A stretch of DNA of 64,000 nucleotides from Rhizobium leguminosarum bv. trifolii WSM2297 (GTDB taxonomy: Bacteria > Pseudomonadota > Alphaproteobacteria > Rhizobiales > Rhizobiaceae): assembly GCF_000271845.1 (NCBI RefSeq), contig NZ_JH719395.1, positions 2,199,231-2,263,230 of the forward strand, given 5' to 3'. The notes beneath the pieces are model-generated. The model ran no database searches, had not been told where the DNA came from, and worked only from the letters and a program-made list of their open reading frames with translations. Numbering within the stretch: the stretch's first letter is position 1; every line of letters starts with the position of its first letter. The position numbers were made by a program, and so were the translations under genes. This document shows positions 17,925 through 26,606 of the stretch, in pieces.

Positions 17925-19249
17925 TGAAGGCCCTCCGCCACCGCATGGATAGTTTCAGCGGGCAGATGAACACGCCGTCCCGCGCGTTCGATCAGCCGCA
18001 GTGCTTCGGCTGGATCTTCGCAGCGTTGGCTGATCAGCAGCCAACGCACGATGACGCAGGCGCTCCGCTGGAAACCGAGCGCACAGCAGACGAGGACCGG
18101 CCCCTCCCGGCGCGCAGCCTCGATGAGGTTCGCCGCCGCTCCCGTCTGGATCTTGTCGAGGCCTGTAAGATCAAGGGTGGGAAAGCTGCACCAGCCCGTT
18201 GATATCCCGCTCGGGCGCTGAAGTTCACCGGTGATGTCGATCACCGTCGCAAAACGGTTGGCCTCATGGCGACGCGGAAAGCGACCGAGATGGACGCCGT
18301 CGGCGATCACCACGGATGCCGGCATTCTGCGGGTCCAGAGCCAGATGTTGATTTGAGCGCCGAGCCGGTAGGGCGCCAGTAGCCAGCGGCTGGTAAACGC
18401 GGCCCGGCCATCGGCGCGTTTCAGGAATATCTGCGGGCCAGCCCCGAAATATCCGACCGCGACAATCGCCAGCGCAATCGCCGGCCAGAGCAACAGAAGT
18501 GCTGCGGCCGATAGTGGAGTGCAGAGCGCTGCAAGGCCGAGAAATGCGACGGCACCGCACAGATAATAGATGCCGAGACGGCGCGACTTCGGATCGCCGC
18601 TCACCGCAAAATTCGCAAGCGGCGAACCGGCATCGCGGGGGAAAAGCCAGGCGGCAAACAGACCGAGCAATATGCCGGTTGGTATGTCCATGAGATGATG
18701 CTGCCAGGTCGTCAGCACCGAGGCACCGATCACAAAGCACCAGAAGTGCCAGACAAGCCTGGCCCGCAGCGGCAGCCGGCCGCGCAGATGGTCCCAGATC
18801 ACGACGAGAAGTGCGATATGCAGCGACGGTGCCTGGTTGAACGGCTTATCGAAGCCGCCGAGGACGGCGAACATGAAGCCGGGCAGGCCGCTTGTTTCCG
18901 GCCGCACGAAGATCGCTTCGAGCGGAAACGCGATAAAGCAGGCGACGGCGACCAGCTGGATCGTCAGATAACGCCTCGCCAGCATATCGACATCGCGCGG
19001 CGTGGTGTTGATGAACAGGCAGAGCGCATAAAACAGATTGATCGACCAGTACGGAATGATCGTCCATCCGAGGAACGGAATGGCGCTTTCCCATGCGAAG
19101 GCAATGTTCGGCACATGAGCGCGTTGCGATGCCAGCCAATTGGCGCCGCCATAGGTCAGGTAGAAGAACGGCGCCAGGAAGGCGAGCCAAAGCGCCGCCC
19201 GCTTCAGGACCGGCGCTGCCTCTGAAAAAGTAGAACGTGCCTGGCCCAA
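17921..19249 (-). CDS. fusion of PAP2-type membrane phosphatase and dual-specificity phosphatase
   Basis: A 442-residue membrane protein. The first 300 residues hold about eight membrane segments and a PAP2-type lipid phosphatase core (NQAPSLHIALLVVIWDHLR; TTWQHHLMDIPTGILLG, with the two histidines expected at the active site). The last 130 residues are a dual-specificity-type phosphatase with the Cys-x5-Arg loop VCCALGFQRSA (nucleophile about C389; the usual preceding His is Cys here). A lipid phosphate or a phosphorylated lipid headgroup is the likely substrate. It follows the hydrolase-methyltransferase gene by ten bases. Confidence 0.85.
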   Translation of the reverse strand: MGQARSTFSEAAPVLKRAALWLAFLAPFFYLTYGGANWLASQRAHVPNIAFAWESAIPFLGWTIIPYWSINLFYALCLFINTTPRDVDMLARRYLTIQLVAVACFIAFPLEAIFVRPETSGLPGFMFAVLGGFDKPFNQAPSLHIALLVVIWDHLRGRLPLRARLVWHFWCFVIGASVLTTWQHHLMDIPTGILLGLFAAWLFPRDAGSPLANFAVSGDPKSRRLGIYYLCGAVAFLGLAALCTPLSAAALLLLWPAIALAIVAVGYFGAGPQIFLKRADGRAAFTSRWLLAPYRLGAQINIWLWTRRMPASVVIADGVHLGRFPRRHEANRFATVIDITGELQRPSGISTGWCSFPTLDLTGLDKIQTGAAANLIEAARREGPVLVCCALGFQRSACVIVRWLLISQRCEDPAEALRLIERAGRRVHLPAETIHAVAEGLQ

Positions 19250-19259
19250 AGCTTTGCCC

Positions 19260-21044
19260 TCAGACCCTTTCCGCCAACGAGACGGTGAAAATGCCCCACT
19301 GGTCGATGCGCTGTTCGATCTTGCGGAAACCGGCTGCGGCGACCAGCTGGTCCATTTCTTCTTGCGTTCGCCGCCGCATCACCCACGCCTCGCCGCCGCG
19401 ATGGGAGGTCAGGGCGCGGGCAATCATCTCCAGTTGCGGATGCCATGGCTGGTTGGTGTAGACCAGCAGACCACCGGGCTGCATCGCGCGGGCAATCCCG
19501 TTGAGCGACGCGGCGATCATCGCATTGTCGGAAAACAGCTCGTAAAGGCCGGAGACGATCGCCAGGTCCGGAGCCGGCGTGATTGCCGCTAGCCCCTCGC
19601 CGTCAAAGGCATCCTGCTGGCGGAAGCTGACGAAATCGCCCAGTCCACGCGCGGCAATGCTGTTGCGGCCGGCGTCGACGTTGATCGGGGAATAATCCTG
19701 CAGCCGCACACTATCGGGACGCACGGCGGCCGTTTCGATCGCATCAAGGACATAACGGCCGTGCCCGGCCGCTATGTCGAGCATGTGGGTACTGCGGCCG
19801 TCTGCTTTCAGGCGCTGCAGCGCCCGGTCGATCAGCTCCTGCAAGTGCAGCTTGCGCTGCCTGATGCCGCGCCAGCCGATCGCCTCGAGGAATACCCTGT
19901 CGATCAACCGCCCGCCGGGACCGAGCCCGCGCGGCCTGTTCTCGTAGACGTAATCGAGCGTCGAGCCGGAATCGAAACCGGTCCTGACCCCGGTCCTTAT
20001 GCCTTCGGAGACCAGGGCGCCGAGCCTGATATTCAGACGGCTGAGCGCCCAGTAGATGCCGCGTGGGGATGTGGCCTCAAGCGGGCTCGCCAGCCGGTCG
20101 GCCTCGTCCTTGGTATAACCCTGGATATGGGCGGTGCGAAGATCGGCAGGCGCACGGGGCTCGGCGAAACGCGCATCGATAAAACGGCGGATCTCGGCCA
20201 GCGCAATGGCGCGGTCCTTTTCGCCAAGCGTGTCATGGTAGAAGCCGGCAAACACATGACGCTCCTTGATGCGGCTGCCGAGGTTTTCGAAAAACCGGTG
20301 CTGCGGCGCGTGTCGCGCCACCCAATCGCTGCCGGAGATCAGCAGCTGGGTCGGAACGGTGATGGCGCGGGCGTCGCCAACGACGCGGGCGGCGGCCTCA
20401 TAGAGCTGCACGAGAATGTTGGAGGCAATCGGCCGGGTGATCAATGGGTCGGATTCGTACGAGGCGATGCGCTCGGGATCATGTGTCAGGAACTTGGCCT
20501 TGACATAGGAATTGACGAAGAATGTCCCCTTGAGCTTTTCCCAGAGCGCTATGCCTTCCCTCGCAAAAGGCACGTAGAGCTTGACGCTGAAGGCCGGTGA
20601 GGCCAATACGAGCGCACGGATCGGCGGCGCATAGTCGTGCACCCAGGTGGTGGCCAGGACCGCGCCGACGCTCTGCGCAATGACGGCGATATTTTCGACT
20701 GATGTACCGCTTGTCTCGCTGACATGACGGACGAAGCAATCGAGATCACGCGCCGAGGCAGCAAAGGATGGCGAATAACCGCGCTCTCCCGGTGAACGGC
20801 CGTGGCCGCGTGCGTCCCAAGCGTAGAAGGCAAAATCATCGAGGCCGAGCTCGGTGGCGAGATGGGCGACGCGGCCGCCATGTTCGTGCCCGCGATGGAG
20901 CAGAATGATTGCGCCCTTCGATGCGGCGCCCGTCGCAGGCCACATCCGATAAAACAGCCGAGTGCCGTCAAACGACGCGAATTCGGATTCACCCATGGGT
21001 CTGGCCGTCGAGGACGGTTGCGCATTGTCGGCGGTTTGCAGCAC
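19260..21044 (-). CDS. fusion of alpha/beta hydrolase and SAM-dependent methyltransferase
   Basis: About 594 residues from the GTG start. The N-terminal half is a serine hydrolase of the monoacylglycerol lipase type (LLHRGHEHGGR; WDARGHGRSPGERGYSPSFA; nucleophile elbow AQSVGA; FYHDTLGEKDRAIALAEIRRFI with the closing His). The C-terminal half is a class I methyltransferase with the SAM site HMLDIAAGHGRYVLDAIE and LQDYSPINVDAGR. The GTG at 21042-21044 has GGAG nine bases upstream; an ATG further upstream is possible. The two activities on one chain suggest deacylation plus methylation of a lipid. Its place beside lipid enzymes supports this, but the reaction is unknown. Confidence 0.85.
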   Translation of the reverse strand: MLQTADNAQPSSTARPMGESEFASFDGTRLFYRMWPATGAASKGAIILLHRGHEHGGRVAHLATELGLDDFAFYAWDARGHGRSPGERGYSPSFAASARDLDCFVRHVSETSGTSVENIAVIAQSVGAVLATTWVHDYAPPIRALVLASPAFSVKLYVPFAREGIALWEKLKGTFFVNSYVKAKFLTHDPERIASYESDPLITRPIASNILVQLYEAAARVVGDARAITVPTQLLISGSDWVARHAPQHRFFENLGSRIKERHVFAGFYHDTLGEKDRAIALAEIRRFIDARFAEPRAPADLRTAHIQGYTKDEADRLASPLEATSPRGIYWALSRLNIRLGALVSEGIRTGVRTGFDSGSTLDYVYENRPRGLGPGGRLIDRVFLEAIGWRGIRQRKLHLQELIDRALQRLKADGRSTHMLDIAAGHGRYVLDAIETAAVRPDSVRLQDYSPINVDAGRNSIAARGLGDFVSFRQQDAFDGEGLAAITPAPDLAIVSGLYELFSDNAMIAASLNGIARAMQPGGLLVYTNQPWHPQLEMIARALTSHRGGEAWVMRRRTQEEMDQLVAAAGFRKIEQRIDQWGIFTVSLAERV

Positions 21045-21198
21045 GGTCTTCTCCGATTCAGATTGGTGGATGGGTTGCAACCATTGGCGGCAACAATGAT
21101 TTGCCTTCATTGCAAAAGTCCAGTCGCAAATGTAAGTCCCTTGCGTGAACCGATATGAAGTGCGGTCTTTCGATGCCGCGAAACTCCACCGAGGTAGC

Positions 21199-21810
21199 AT
21201 GTCTGTTTATCAATTGAAGTCGCGATTTCAGAATATTCTTCGCCCTCTGGTCCGCTCTCTTGCGGCACGAGGCGTCACCGCCAATCAGGTGACATCAGTT
21301 GCTGCCGCCGTCTCGGTTGCACTGGGCCTTTTTCTGAGCGTCGCCCCGCTTCCGCATTGGTTCCTGCTGGTGCCTATCTGGTTTCTCCTGCGTATGGCAC
21401 TCAATGCCATCGACGGCATGCTCGCCCGCGAACATGGGCAGAAGAGCGTTCTAGGCGCGTATCTGAACGAGATCGGTGATGTCGTGTCGGATGTCGCCCT
21501 GTATTTGCCATTTGCGTTCATCGATCCCAACGGCCTGATGCCGGCGATATCAGTCATATTCCTGTCGGCGCTGACGGAATTTGCCGGCGTTTTGGGTCAA
21601 ACGGTCGGCGCAAGCCGGCGTTATGACGGCCCGCTCGGCAAGAGCGACCGTGCGGTTCTTTTCGGCGCGCTCGGCGTCTTTGTCGCGGCTGGTGGTCAGT
21701 TCGCAGCATGGACGTCGTGGCTTTGGGCGGTAGTGGCTCTGCTTCTCGTATGGACCATCATCAACCGTATCACCGCCGGCATTCGCGAGGCGCACGCTGC
21801 CGCCCGATAG
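21199..21810 (+). CDS. CDP-alcohol phosphatidyltransferase-family membrane protein
   Basis: A 203-residue membrane protein with about five hydrophobic segments. The CDP-alcohol transferase motif is visible at residues 69-98 as NAIDGMLAR...GAYLNEIGDVVSD. Compared with the canonical D-x2-DG-x2-AR-x8-G-x3-D-x3-D, the first and third Asp are Asn (N69, N90), while D72 and D94 remain and an extra D98 follows. It should join a CDP-activated lipid to an alcohol. The ATG at 21199 has GAGG just upstream; a GTG 54 bases earlier is possible. It is divergent from the hydrolase-methyltransferase gene, with 154 bases between them. Confidence 0.85.
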   Translation: MSVYQLKSRFQNILRPLVRSLAARGVTANQVTSVAAAVSVALGLFLSVAPLPHWFLLVPIWFLLRMALNAIDGMLAREHGQKSVLGAYLNEIGDVVSDVALYLPFAFIDPNGLMPAISVIFLSALTEFAGVLGQTVGASRRYDGPLGKSDRAVLFGALGVFVAAGGQFAAWTSWLWAVVALLLVWTIINRITAGIREAHAAAR

Positions 21811-21903
21811 CGAGTCGAGCCGACCGCCGCCGGTGCCATCGCTAAACTTGCGTTCTCCTTTTAACTGCATGTTAAACCTAGGTTGTATTTTTAGCGCGGC
21901 ATC

Positions 21904-23079
21904 TTGAAAGCACTAAAGCGGTGCTTTATGTTTTATCGTATGGCGAACACAGGCAAAACACCACATCCATCGCTGCTACGCTACACGCTGGCGCCTGATG
22001 AGCATGCCCGGCAGGCGCTGGACGATACTGTCGCCGCCTATCGCAGTATGATCGATATCCTGACTGAACTGATCGACGACAAGGCCGGCGCCAATCTGGT
22101 TGTGCTGCATGATATTGCCTATGAAACCGTCCGCGAGCAGACGAGCCTGCCGGCACGGCTGGTAACACTCGGCCTTCGCGATTTCGCCGCCAATCGCGGC
22201 GCCACCGCCGATCCGCCGCTTCTGCCGCTCGACGACAAGCTGTTTGCCATCAAGGGGCCTTCGGACCTGACGATCGCCACGGTGCATGGACGCGTTGCCG
22301 TACCCTTCGATGTCGCGGGTTATAGCAAGGGGTGGGAGAGTATTTTTCCCGCCTACCTTGTGGCCGGCCAGGATCATTACGAGATTCACATCGGCGTCAC
22401 GCCGAATTCCGCTCGGATGGAGGAAAACATGACGAATGAAGGCATTCTTTCCCGCATGGGCCGTCTGATTGCAGGCATCGCCAATGCGGCAATCGACAAG
22501 GCGGAAGGCGTCAACAAGATCGCCGTCATCGAACAGGCGATCCGCGAGATCGATGCAGCAGCCGACGAAGCCCGCACCGATCTCGGCAAGGCACGCGCCG
22601 AGGAATACCGCATCCAGAGCCGCAAGGACGAAATCGTCGAGGACATGAACGCGCTCGACGCCAAGATCCGCCTCGCGGTCTCCTCTGAGCGCGATGATTT
22701 GGCAAAGGCCGGTGTCGCTCGCCAGATCGATCTCGAATCCCAGATCGCAGCACTCGACAAGGCGCTCGCCGATGCCAGGCAACAGGTGGACGAAGGCCAG
22801 AAAGCCCTGCAGGCCGTGCTCGCCACGCGCCGCGAGGCGGATGCCCGCCTTGCCGATTTCAAGCGCAGCATTGCCCTGCATCCCGAACCTGCTGCAACCG
22901 GTCATAGCCAGCCCACGCCGGGCGCAGGTGCGGCCCGTGCCGCCGCGGCGGTGTCGCGGCTGACCGGCGTCCCCTCAGCCGAGCATATCAACAGTTCCGA
23001 GTTGGACGAACTCGACCGGTTGCACCGCGAACAGGCGATCGAGGCACGCCTCGCGCGCTTCAAGACGGATAACCGGTAA
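21904..23079 (+). CDS. PspA/IM30-like coiled-coil protein with TnpB-like N-terminal region
   Basis: The frame encodes 391 residues from TTG 21904; ATGs at 21928 and 21940 are other starts. Residues about 176-330 are a PspA/IM30 coiled coil (MGRLIAGIANAAIDKAEGVNK, then long Ala/Glu/Lys-rich helices). Residues about 25-168 do not belong to PspA. Their order of motifs (YTLAPDEHARQALDDTVAAY, VREQTSLPARLVTLGLRDFA, LDDKLFAIKG, TVHGRVAVPF) resembles the N-terminal part of IS605-type TnpB proteins without the RuvC nuclease. An ATG at 22429 with a perfect GGAGG five bases upstream would give PspA alone (216 residues). The gene leads the yqiJ-yqiK operon, a setting known for PspA-flotillin membrane stress systems. 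Confidence 0.8.
   Translation: MKALKRCFMFYRMANTGKTPHPSLLRYTLAPDEHARQALDDTVAAYRSMIDILTELIDDKAGANLVVLHDIAYETVREQTSLPARLVTLGLRDFAANRGATADPPLLPLDDKLFAIKGPSDLTIATVHGRVAVPFDVAGYSKGWESIFPAYLVAGQDHYEIHIGVTPNSARMEENMTNEGILSRMGRLIAGIANAAIDKAEGVNKIAVIEQAIREIDAAADEARTDLGKARAEEYRIQSRKDEIVEDMNALDAKIRLAVSSERDDLAKAGVARQIDLESQIAALDKALADARQQVDEGQKALQAVLATRREADARLADFKRSIALHPEPAATGHSQPTPGAGAARAAAAVSRLTGVPSAEHINSSELDELDRLHREQAIEARLARFKTDNR
22419..22431 (+). promoter_or_regulatory. internal ribosome site and start for a PspA-only product
   Basis: GGAGG at 22419-22423 stands five bases before ATG 22429, in frame with the long gene. The short product would begin MTNEGILSRMGRLIAG, which coincides with the usual N terminus of PspA proteins. 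This is the best ribosome site in the gene and better than any seen at its upstream starts. Confidence 0.6.
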
Positions 23080-23084
23080 CGCCG

Positions 23085-23732
23085 ATGGCACTTTTCTTCG
23101 CACCTGAATGCGCTCCCTTTGCCATCGCAGCCGCGGTGCTCGCAGGGCTGACCGCGATCGAGATGCTCGCGACCGTCATGGGTTTTTCGATCACGGAACT
23201 TCTCGGGAAACCGGATTTTCATGGCCATGACGGCATTGCGGGCTACCTGTCCTGGCTCAATCTCGGCGGCGTTCCCCTGCTCATTCTCATGATGCTGGCG
23301 CTCGGCTTCTTCGCTATTGCCGGCTTTGCCATCCAGGCCATCGCCAACGCCTTCTGGGCGCCGCTGCCGGCCATGATCGCCGTCATACCCGCCCTCTTGA
23401 TCACCTTCCCCATGGTCAGGGCATCGAGCAGGACCGTGGCGCGGATCGTGCCGCATGACGAAACCTATGCCGTCGATCTCGACACGCTCATCGGCAGAAC
23501 CGCCGAAGTGTCGCTCGGCCCGCTGGACCAGGGATTGCCGGGACGCGTCCGCGTCAAGGACCAGCATGGCAACTGGCATGTGCTGAGAGCCCGGGCCGCG
23601 AAAGATCAGGAGCCTCTGAAAATCGGCACGCAGGTCCTCCTCGTCGACCGCAAGGCAGATGTATTTATCGCCATTCCCGCACTGGTCGACCCGGCCGCGG
23701 CGGACAATCAATCTTTCAGGGAGCAGCCATGA
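23085..23732 (+). CDS. yqiJ: YqiJ-like membrane protein with C-terminal OB-fold domain
   Basis: A 215-residue protein. It has three hydrophobic segments (FAIAAAVLAGLTAIEMLATVMGF; LGGVPLLILMMLALGFFAIAGF; PLPAMIAVIPALLITFPMV), then a cytosolic beta-rich domain (IGRTAEVSLGPLDQGLPGRVRV, WHVLRARA, IGTQVLLVDRKADVFIAIP) typical of YqiJ/NfeD-like OB folds. Such proteins accompany flotillins and are thought to help organise membrane microdomains. It starts five bases after the PspA-like gene, and its stop overlaps the flotillin ATG. Confidence 0.9.
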   Translation: MALFFAPECAPFAIAAAVLAGLTAIEMLATVMGFSITELLGKPDFHGHDGIAGYLSWLNLGGVPLLILMMLALGFFAIAGFAIQAIANAFWAPLPAMIAVIPALLITFPMVRASSRTVARIVPHDETYAVDLDTLIGRTAEVSLGPLDQGLPGRVRVKDQHGNWHVLRARAAKDQEPLKIGTQVLLVDRKADVFIAIPALVDPAAADNQSFREQP

Positions 23733-25486
23733 TGTATGACATTATTCTACCGGCCGGCATTGCCGTCGTTTTGATCTTCGGCATCGGCTTCGTCCTTGCC
23801 TCTCTCTACACACGTTCCAGCCGCGACGAGGCCTATGTGCGCACCGGCCTCGGCGGCCAGAAAGTCGTGCTCGACGGCGGCTCGGTCGTCCTGCCGATCT
23901 TCCACTCGACCGCGAGGGTGAACCTGAAGACGCTGCGGCTCGAGGTTCGCCGCGGCGAAGGCGATGCGCTGATCACCAAGGACCGCATGCGCGTCGATAT
24001 CGGCGCCGAATTCTATGTGCGCGTCAAACCCGATGCCTCCTCGATTGCCCTTGCCGCCCAGACGCTCGGCAACCGCACCAACGACGCCGAGGCGCTGCGT
24101 ATCCTGATCGAGGCAAAATTCGTCGACGGCCTTCGCTCGGTGGCCGCGACCATGAACCTCGACGCTCTGCAGGAACAACGCATGGACTTCGTCAAGGCCG
24201 TGCAGGAAGCGGTCGGTGCTGATCTCCAGTCGAACGGCCTCGAGCTCGAATCCGTATCCCTGACGCGGCTCGACCAGACCGACATCAAGCATTTCAACGC
24301 CAACAACTTCTTCGATGCGCAAGGCCTCGCGGCACTGACGCGCATTACCGAGGGGCGCAAGAAGGAGCGCAACGAGATCGTTCGCGATACCGAAGTCGCC
24401 ATCGCCCAGAAGGATCTGGAGGCTCGTCAACAATCGCTGACCATCGAGCGGACCAAACGGGAAGCCGAACTCAGCCAGGAACGCGACATCGCCAACAAAT
24501 CCGCGGCGACACGCGCCGAAACCGCTCAGCAGGAGCAGGCGGCAAAACGCGCCGAGGAAGAAGCCCGCATTGCCTCCGAACAGGCGATCGCTGAACGCGA
24601 GGCATCTGCCAAGCAGGCCCGCGAAAGCGCCAACATCGACGCGGCCCGCGCCGTCCAGCAACGCGAAACCGAAGCTAAGCGCGATCTTCAGATTGTCGCG
24701 CAGGAAAGCGCGATTGCCGTTGCCAATAAAAGCCGCGAGGAATCCGAGGCGAAAGCCACCGCCGAAACCGCCCGCGCGCTAGCGATCGCGGCAGAGGAAA
24801 AGGTCGGCACGGCCAAGGCGATCGAGATTGCCGAGCGCGAAAAACAGATTGCCGTGATCGACGCGCGCAAGAAGGCCGAAACCGAAGCGACCGCCGTGAC
24901 CGTCGGCGCCGAGGCCGAGAAACAGGCGGCCACCGACCAGGCTGAAGCGATCAAGACCTTGGCGAACGCCGAAGCGGATGCGGCGATCATCAAGGCCAAG
25001 GGCATTCTCGAAACTGGCCGGGCTCAGGCTGAAAGCGAGGCTTTGCTCAACGAGGCCCGCAACAAGCTGAGCCAGACCATCATCGAGTTCGAGATCACCC
25101 GCGAGCGTATCCGCATCATCCCCGAGGCGCTTGCCGAGGCGGTCAAGCCGATTGAGAAGATCTCCGATATCAGAATTTTCGATACCGGCGGCATGCTCGG
25201 CCGCGGAAACGGTGCGAACGGCGACAGCGGCATCGGTCTCGGCGAAGGCTTGGCCGGCCAGCTCCTCTCCTATCAGGCAAACAAGCCGATCCTCGACAAA
25301 TTGCTGAAGGAGGCCGGCTTCGAAGGCGACAACGCCATCTCATCCCTCCTTGGAAATCTCGATGGCGCAAAACCGGCAAAGCCGGTTGCGGCTCCGGTAA
25401 AGCCGGCAATACACACCGCGCCTCCGGTAACGCCGGCCGCAGCCCCTGCAAAAACCATCGCCCCTTCGGCGCCCGAGAAGGATTGA
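23729..25486 (+). CDS. yqiK: flotillin-family protein YqiK
   Basis: A 585-residue band-7/SPFH protein. One N-terminal membrane anchor (ILPAGIAVVLIFGIGFVLAS) precedes the SPFH domain (residues about 35-200: VLDGGSVVLPIFHSTARVNLKT; MRVDIGAEFYVRV). A very long coiled coil (about 210-430) is built from Ala-Glu-Lys repeats, and a C-terminal Pro/Ala-rich tail (KPAKPVAAPVKPA) ends the protein. It should oligomerise on the inner membrane as a lipid-microdomain scaffold. It overlaps yqiJ by four bases and belongs to the PspA-YqiJ-YqiK operon, likely an envelope maintenance unit. Confidence 0.93.
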   Translation: MMYDIILPAGIAVVLIFGIGFVLASLYTRSSRDEAYVRTGLGGQKVVLDGGSVVLPIFHSTARVNLKTLRLEVRRGEGDALITKDRMRVDIGAEFYVRVKPDASSIALAAQTLGNRTNDAEALRILIEAKFVDGLRSVAATMNLDALQEQRMDFVKAVQEAVGADLQSNGLELESVSLTRLDQTDIKHFNANNFFDAQGLAALTRITEGRKKERNEIVRDTEVAIAQKDLEARQQSLTIERTKREAELSQERDIANKSAATRAETAQQEQAAKRAEEEARIASEQAIAEREASAKQARESANIDAARAVQQRETEAKRDLQIVAQESAIAVANKSREESEAKATAETARALAIAAEEKVGTAKAIEIAEREKQIAVIDARKKAETEATAVTVGAEAEKQAATDQAEAIKTLANAEADAAIIKAKGILETGRAQAESEALLNEARNKLSQTIIEFEITRERIRIIPEALAEAVKPIEKISDIRIFDTGGMLGRGNGANGDSGIGLGEGLAGQLLSYQANKPILDKLLKEAGFEGDNAISSLLGNLDGAKPAKPVAAPVKPAIHTAPPVTPAAAPAKTIAPSAPEKD

Positions 25487-25496
25487 TCGCAGCGCA

Positions 25497-25527
25497 GGCG
25501 GGTCTGGGCTATCTCACCCAACCCGCC
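25497..25527. terminator. hairpin between convergent yqiK and phosphoesterase genes
   Basis: GGCGGGT-C-TGGG pairs with CCCA-ACCCGCC around an eight-base loop, 11 bases after the yqiK stop. It also covers the last codons of the convergent phosphoesterase gene. There is no clear T-run, so termination efficiency is uncertain; it may serve both directions. Confidence 0.35.
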
Positions 25528-26249
25528 GCCAGCGCACTCGCCCAGTCGGCACGGCCCCTTTCGGCGGCCAGTGCCGACATCGCCATATGATCGTAGGCGA
25601 CGGTTCGGAACTGCCATATCCATCCGGCCGCCGTCTTTTCCAGAATAGCATAGCTCGCCAGCGGGTGGCCTGCTTCGACCTTGTGGTAATAAGGCAGATC
25701 GTCGTCATAGGCTGGGCAGCCGACACTGCCGGGATTGACGATCAGCCGGCCGTCGGAGAGGCGGACGGCGCGCGGGAGATGGCTGTGACCGCAAAGGATC
25801 AGCGGCAGGTCGATGCCTTCAGCCAGCGCCTCGATCGCTTCGATCGGCTTTAGGAAAACAAGACCCTCCGGCGAGACCGATTCCAGCCAGTAGAGATTGT
25901 CGTCCTTCGGCGTCGCGTGGCAGAGATAGGCTTCCCCACGATAGACGACATCGAATGGCAGACTGCGCAGCCAGTCGAGGTGGGATCCCGTCAGTTGCCG
26001 ATAGGCCGCAGCATCCGAGGCATGCATGGCGGCCGGATCCTGCTCGATCAGATAGCGGTCGTGATTGCCGAGAACAGAGATGAGGCCAAGCGGCATCAGC
26101 AGGTCTGCGGTCCGGCCGGCCTCCAGCGGCCCGCTGAAGAAATCGCCGAGATTGACGATCTCCTCGATGCCTTCAGCGCGAATAGCCGAAAGCACCGCTT
26201 CGAGCGCCAGATGGTTGCCGTGAATGTCGGCGATCGCTGCAAACCTCAT
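25509..26249 (-). CDS. metallophosphoesterase (calcineurin-like)
   Basis: A 246-residue dinuclear metal hydrolase. The metal ligands are visible as FAAIADIHGNHLALEAVL (D-x-H), VNLGDFFSGP (GD), VLGNHDRYL (GNHD) and LCGHSHLPRA (GHSH), with the closing motif NPGSVGCPAYDD. It is closest in layout to small bacterial phosphodiesterases of the YfcE/MJ0936 group. It directly abuts uraH (no gap) and is the last gene of the ureide operon. A role there is not established; it might act on an unrelated phosphodiester. Confidence 0.9.
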   Translation of the reverse strand: MRFAAIADIHGNHLALEAVLSAIRAEGIEEIVNLGDFFSGPLEAGRTADLLMPLGLISVLGNHDRYLIEQDPAAMHASDAAAYRQLTGSHLDWLRSLPFDVVYRGEAYLCHATPKDDNLYWLESVSPEGLVFLKPIEAIEALAEGIDLPLILCGHSHLPRAVRLSDGRLIVNPGSVGCPAYDDDLPYYHKVEAGHPLASYAILEKTAAGWIWQFRTVAYDHMAMSALAAERGRADWASALAAGWVR

Positions 26250-26606
26250 TTAGCTGCCTCGATAAGTGGAATAACCGTAGGGCGAAATCAGCAGCGGCAC
26301 GTGATAATGCGCCGTGACATCGGCGATGCCGAAGCGGATCGGCACGAGATCGAGGAAGGCCGGATGCGGCAGCGGCGTGCCGTTGCGGCGCAGATAATCG
26401 CCGGCGTGGAAGACGAGTTCGTAGGTTCCGACGTGGAAATTTTCACCGACGAGAATAGGGCCGCCGTCGACCCGGCCGTCGGCATTGGTCTCGACCGTCT
26501 TCAGATGTCTGCGGATCTCGCCGTCGAGCTGAAAAAGATCGATCCTGAGCCGCTCGGCCGGCTTGCCAAGGGCGGTATCGAGAACATGCGTGGTCAGTCC
26601 GGTCAT
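26250..26606 (-). CDS. uraH: 5-hydroxyisourate hydrolase
   Basis: A 118-residue transthyretin-like enzyme that hydrolyses 5-hydroxyisourate, the PuuD product, to OHCU. The N-terminal [14 protein letters not shown] with the catalytic His, the middle [13 protein letters not shown], and the C-terminal signature [19 protein letters not shown] (ending in YRGS) are diagnostic. Its length matches the family. The ATG overlaps the allA stop by four bases. Confidence 0.96.
   Translation of the reverse strand: MTGLTTHVLDTALGKPAERLRIDLFQLDGEIRRHLKTVETNADGRVDGGPILVGENFHVGTYELVFHAGDYLRRNGTPLPHPAFLDLVPIRFGIADVTAHYHVPLLISPYGYSTYRGS

Noticed and set aside
21906..21927. AAAGCAC...GTGCTTT inverted repeat before the PspA-like gene as a terminator
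   Set aside because: The stem is only seven base pairs, no T-run follows, and it overlaps candidate start codons; it may be chance.
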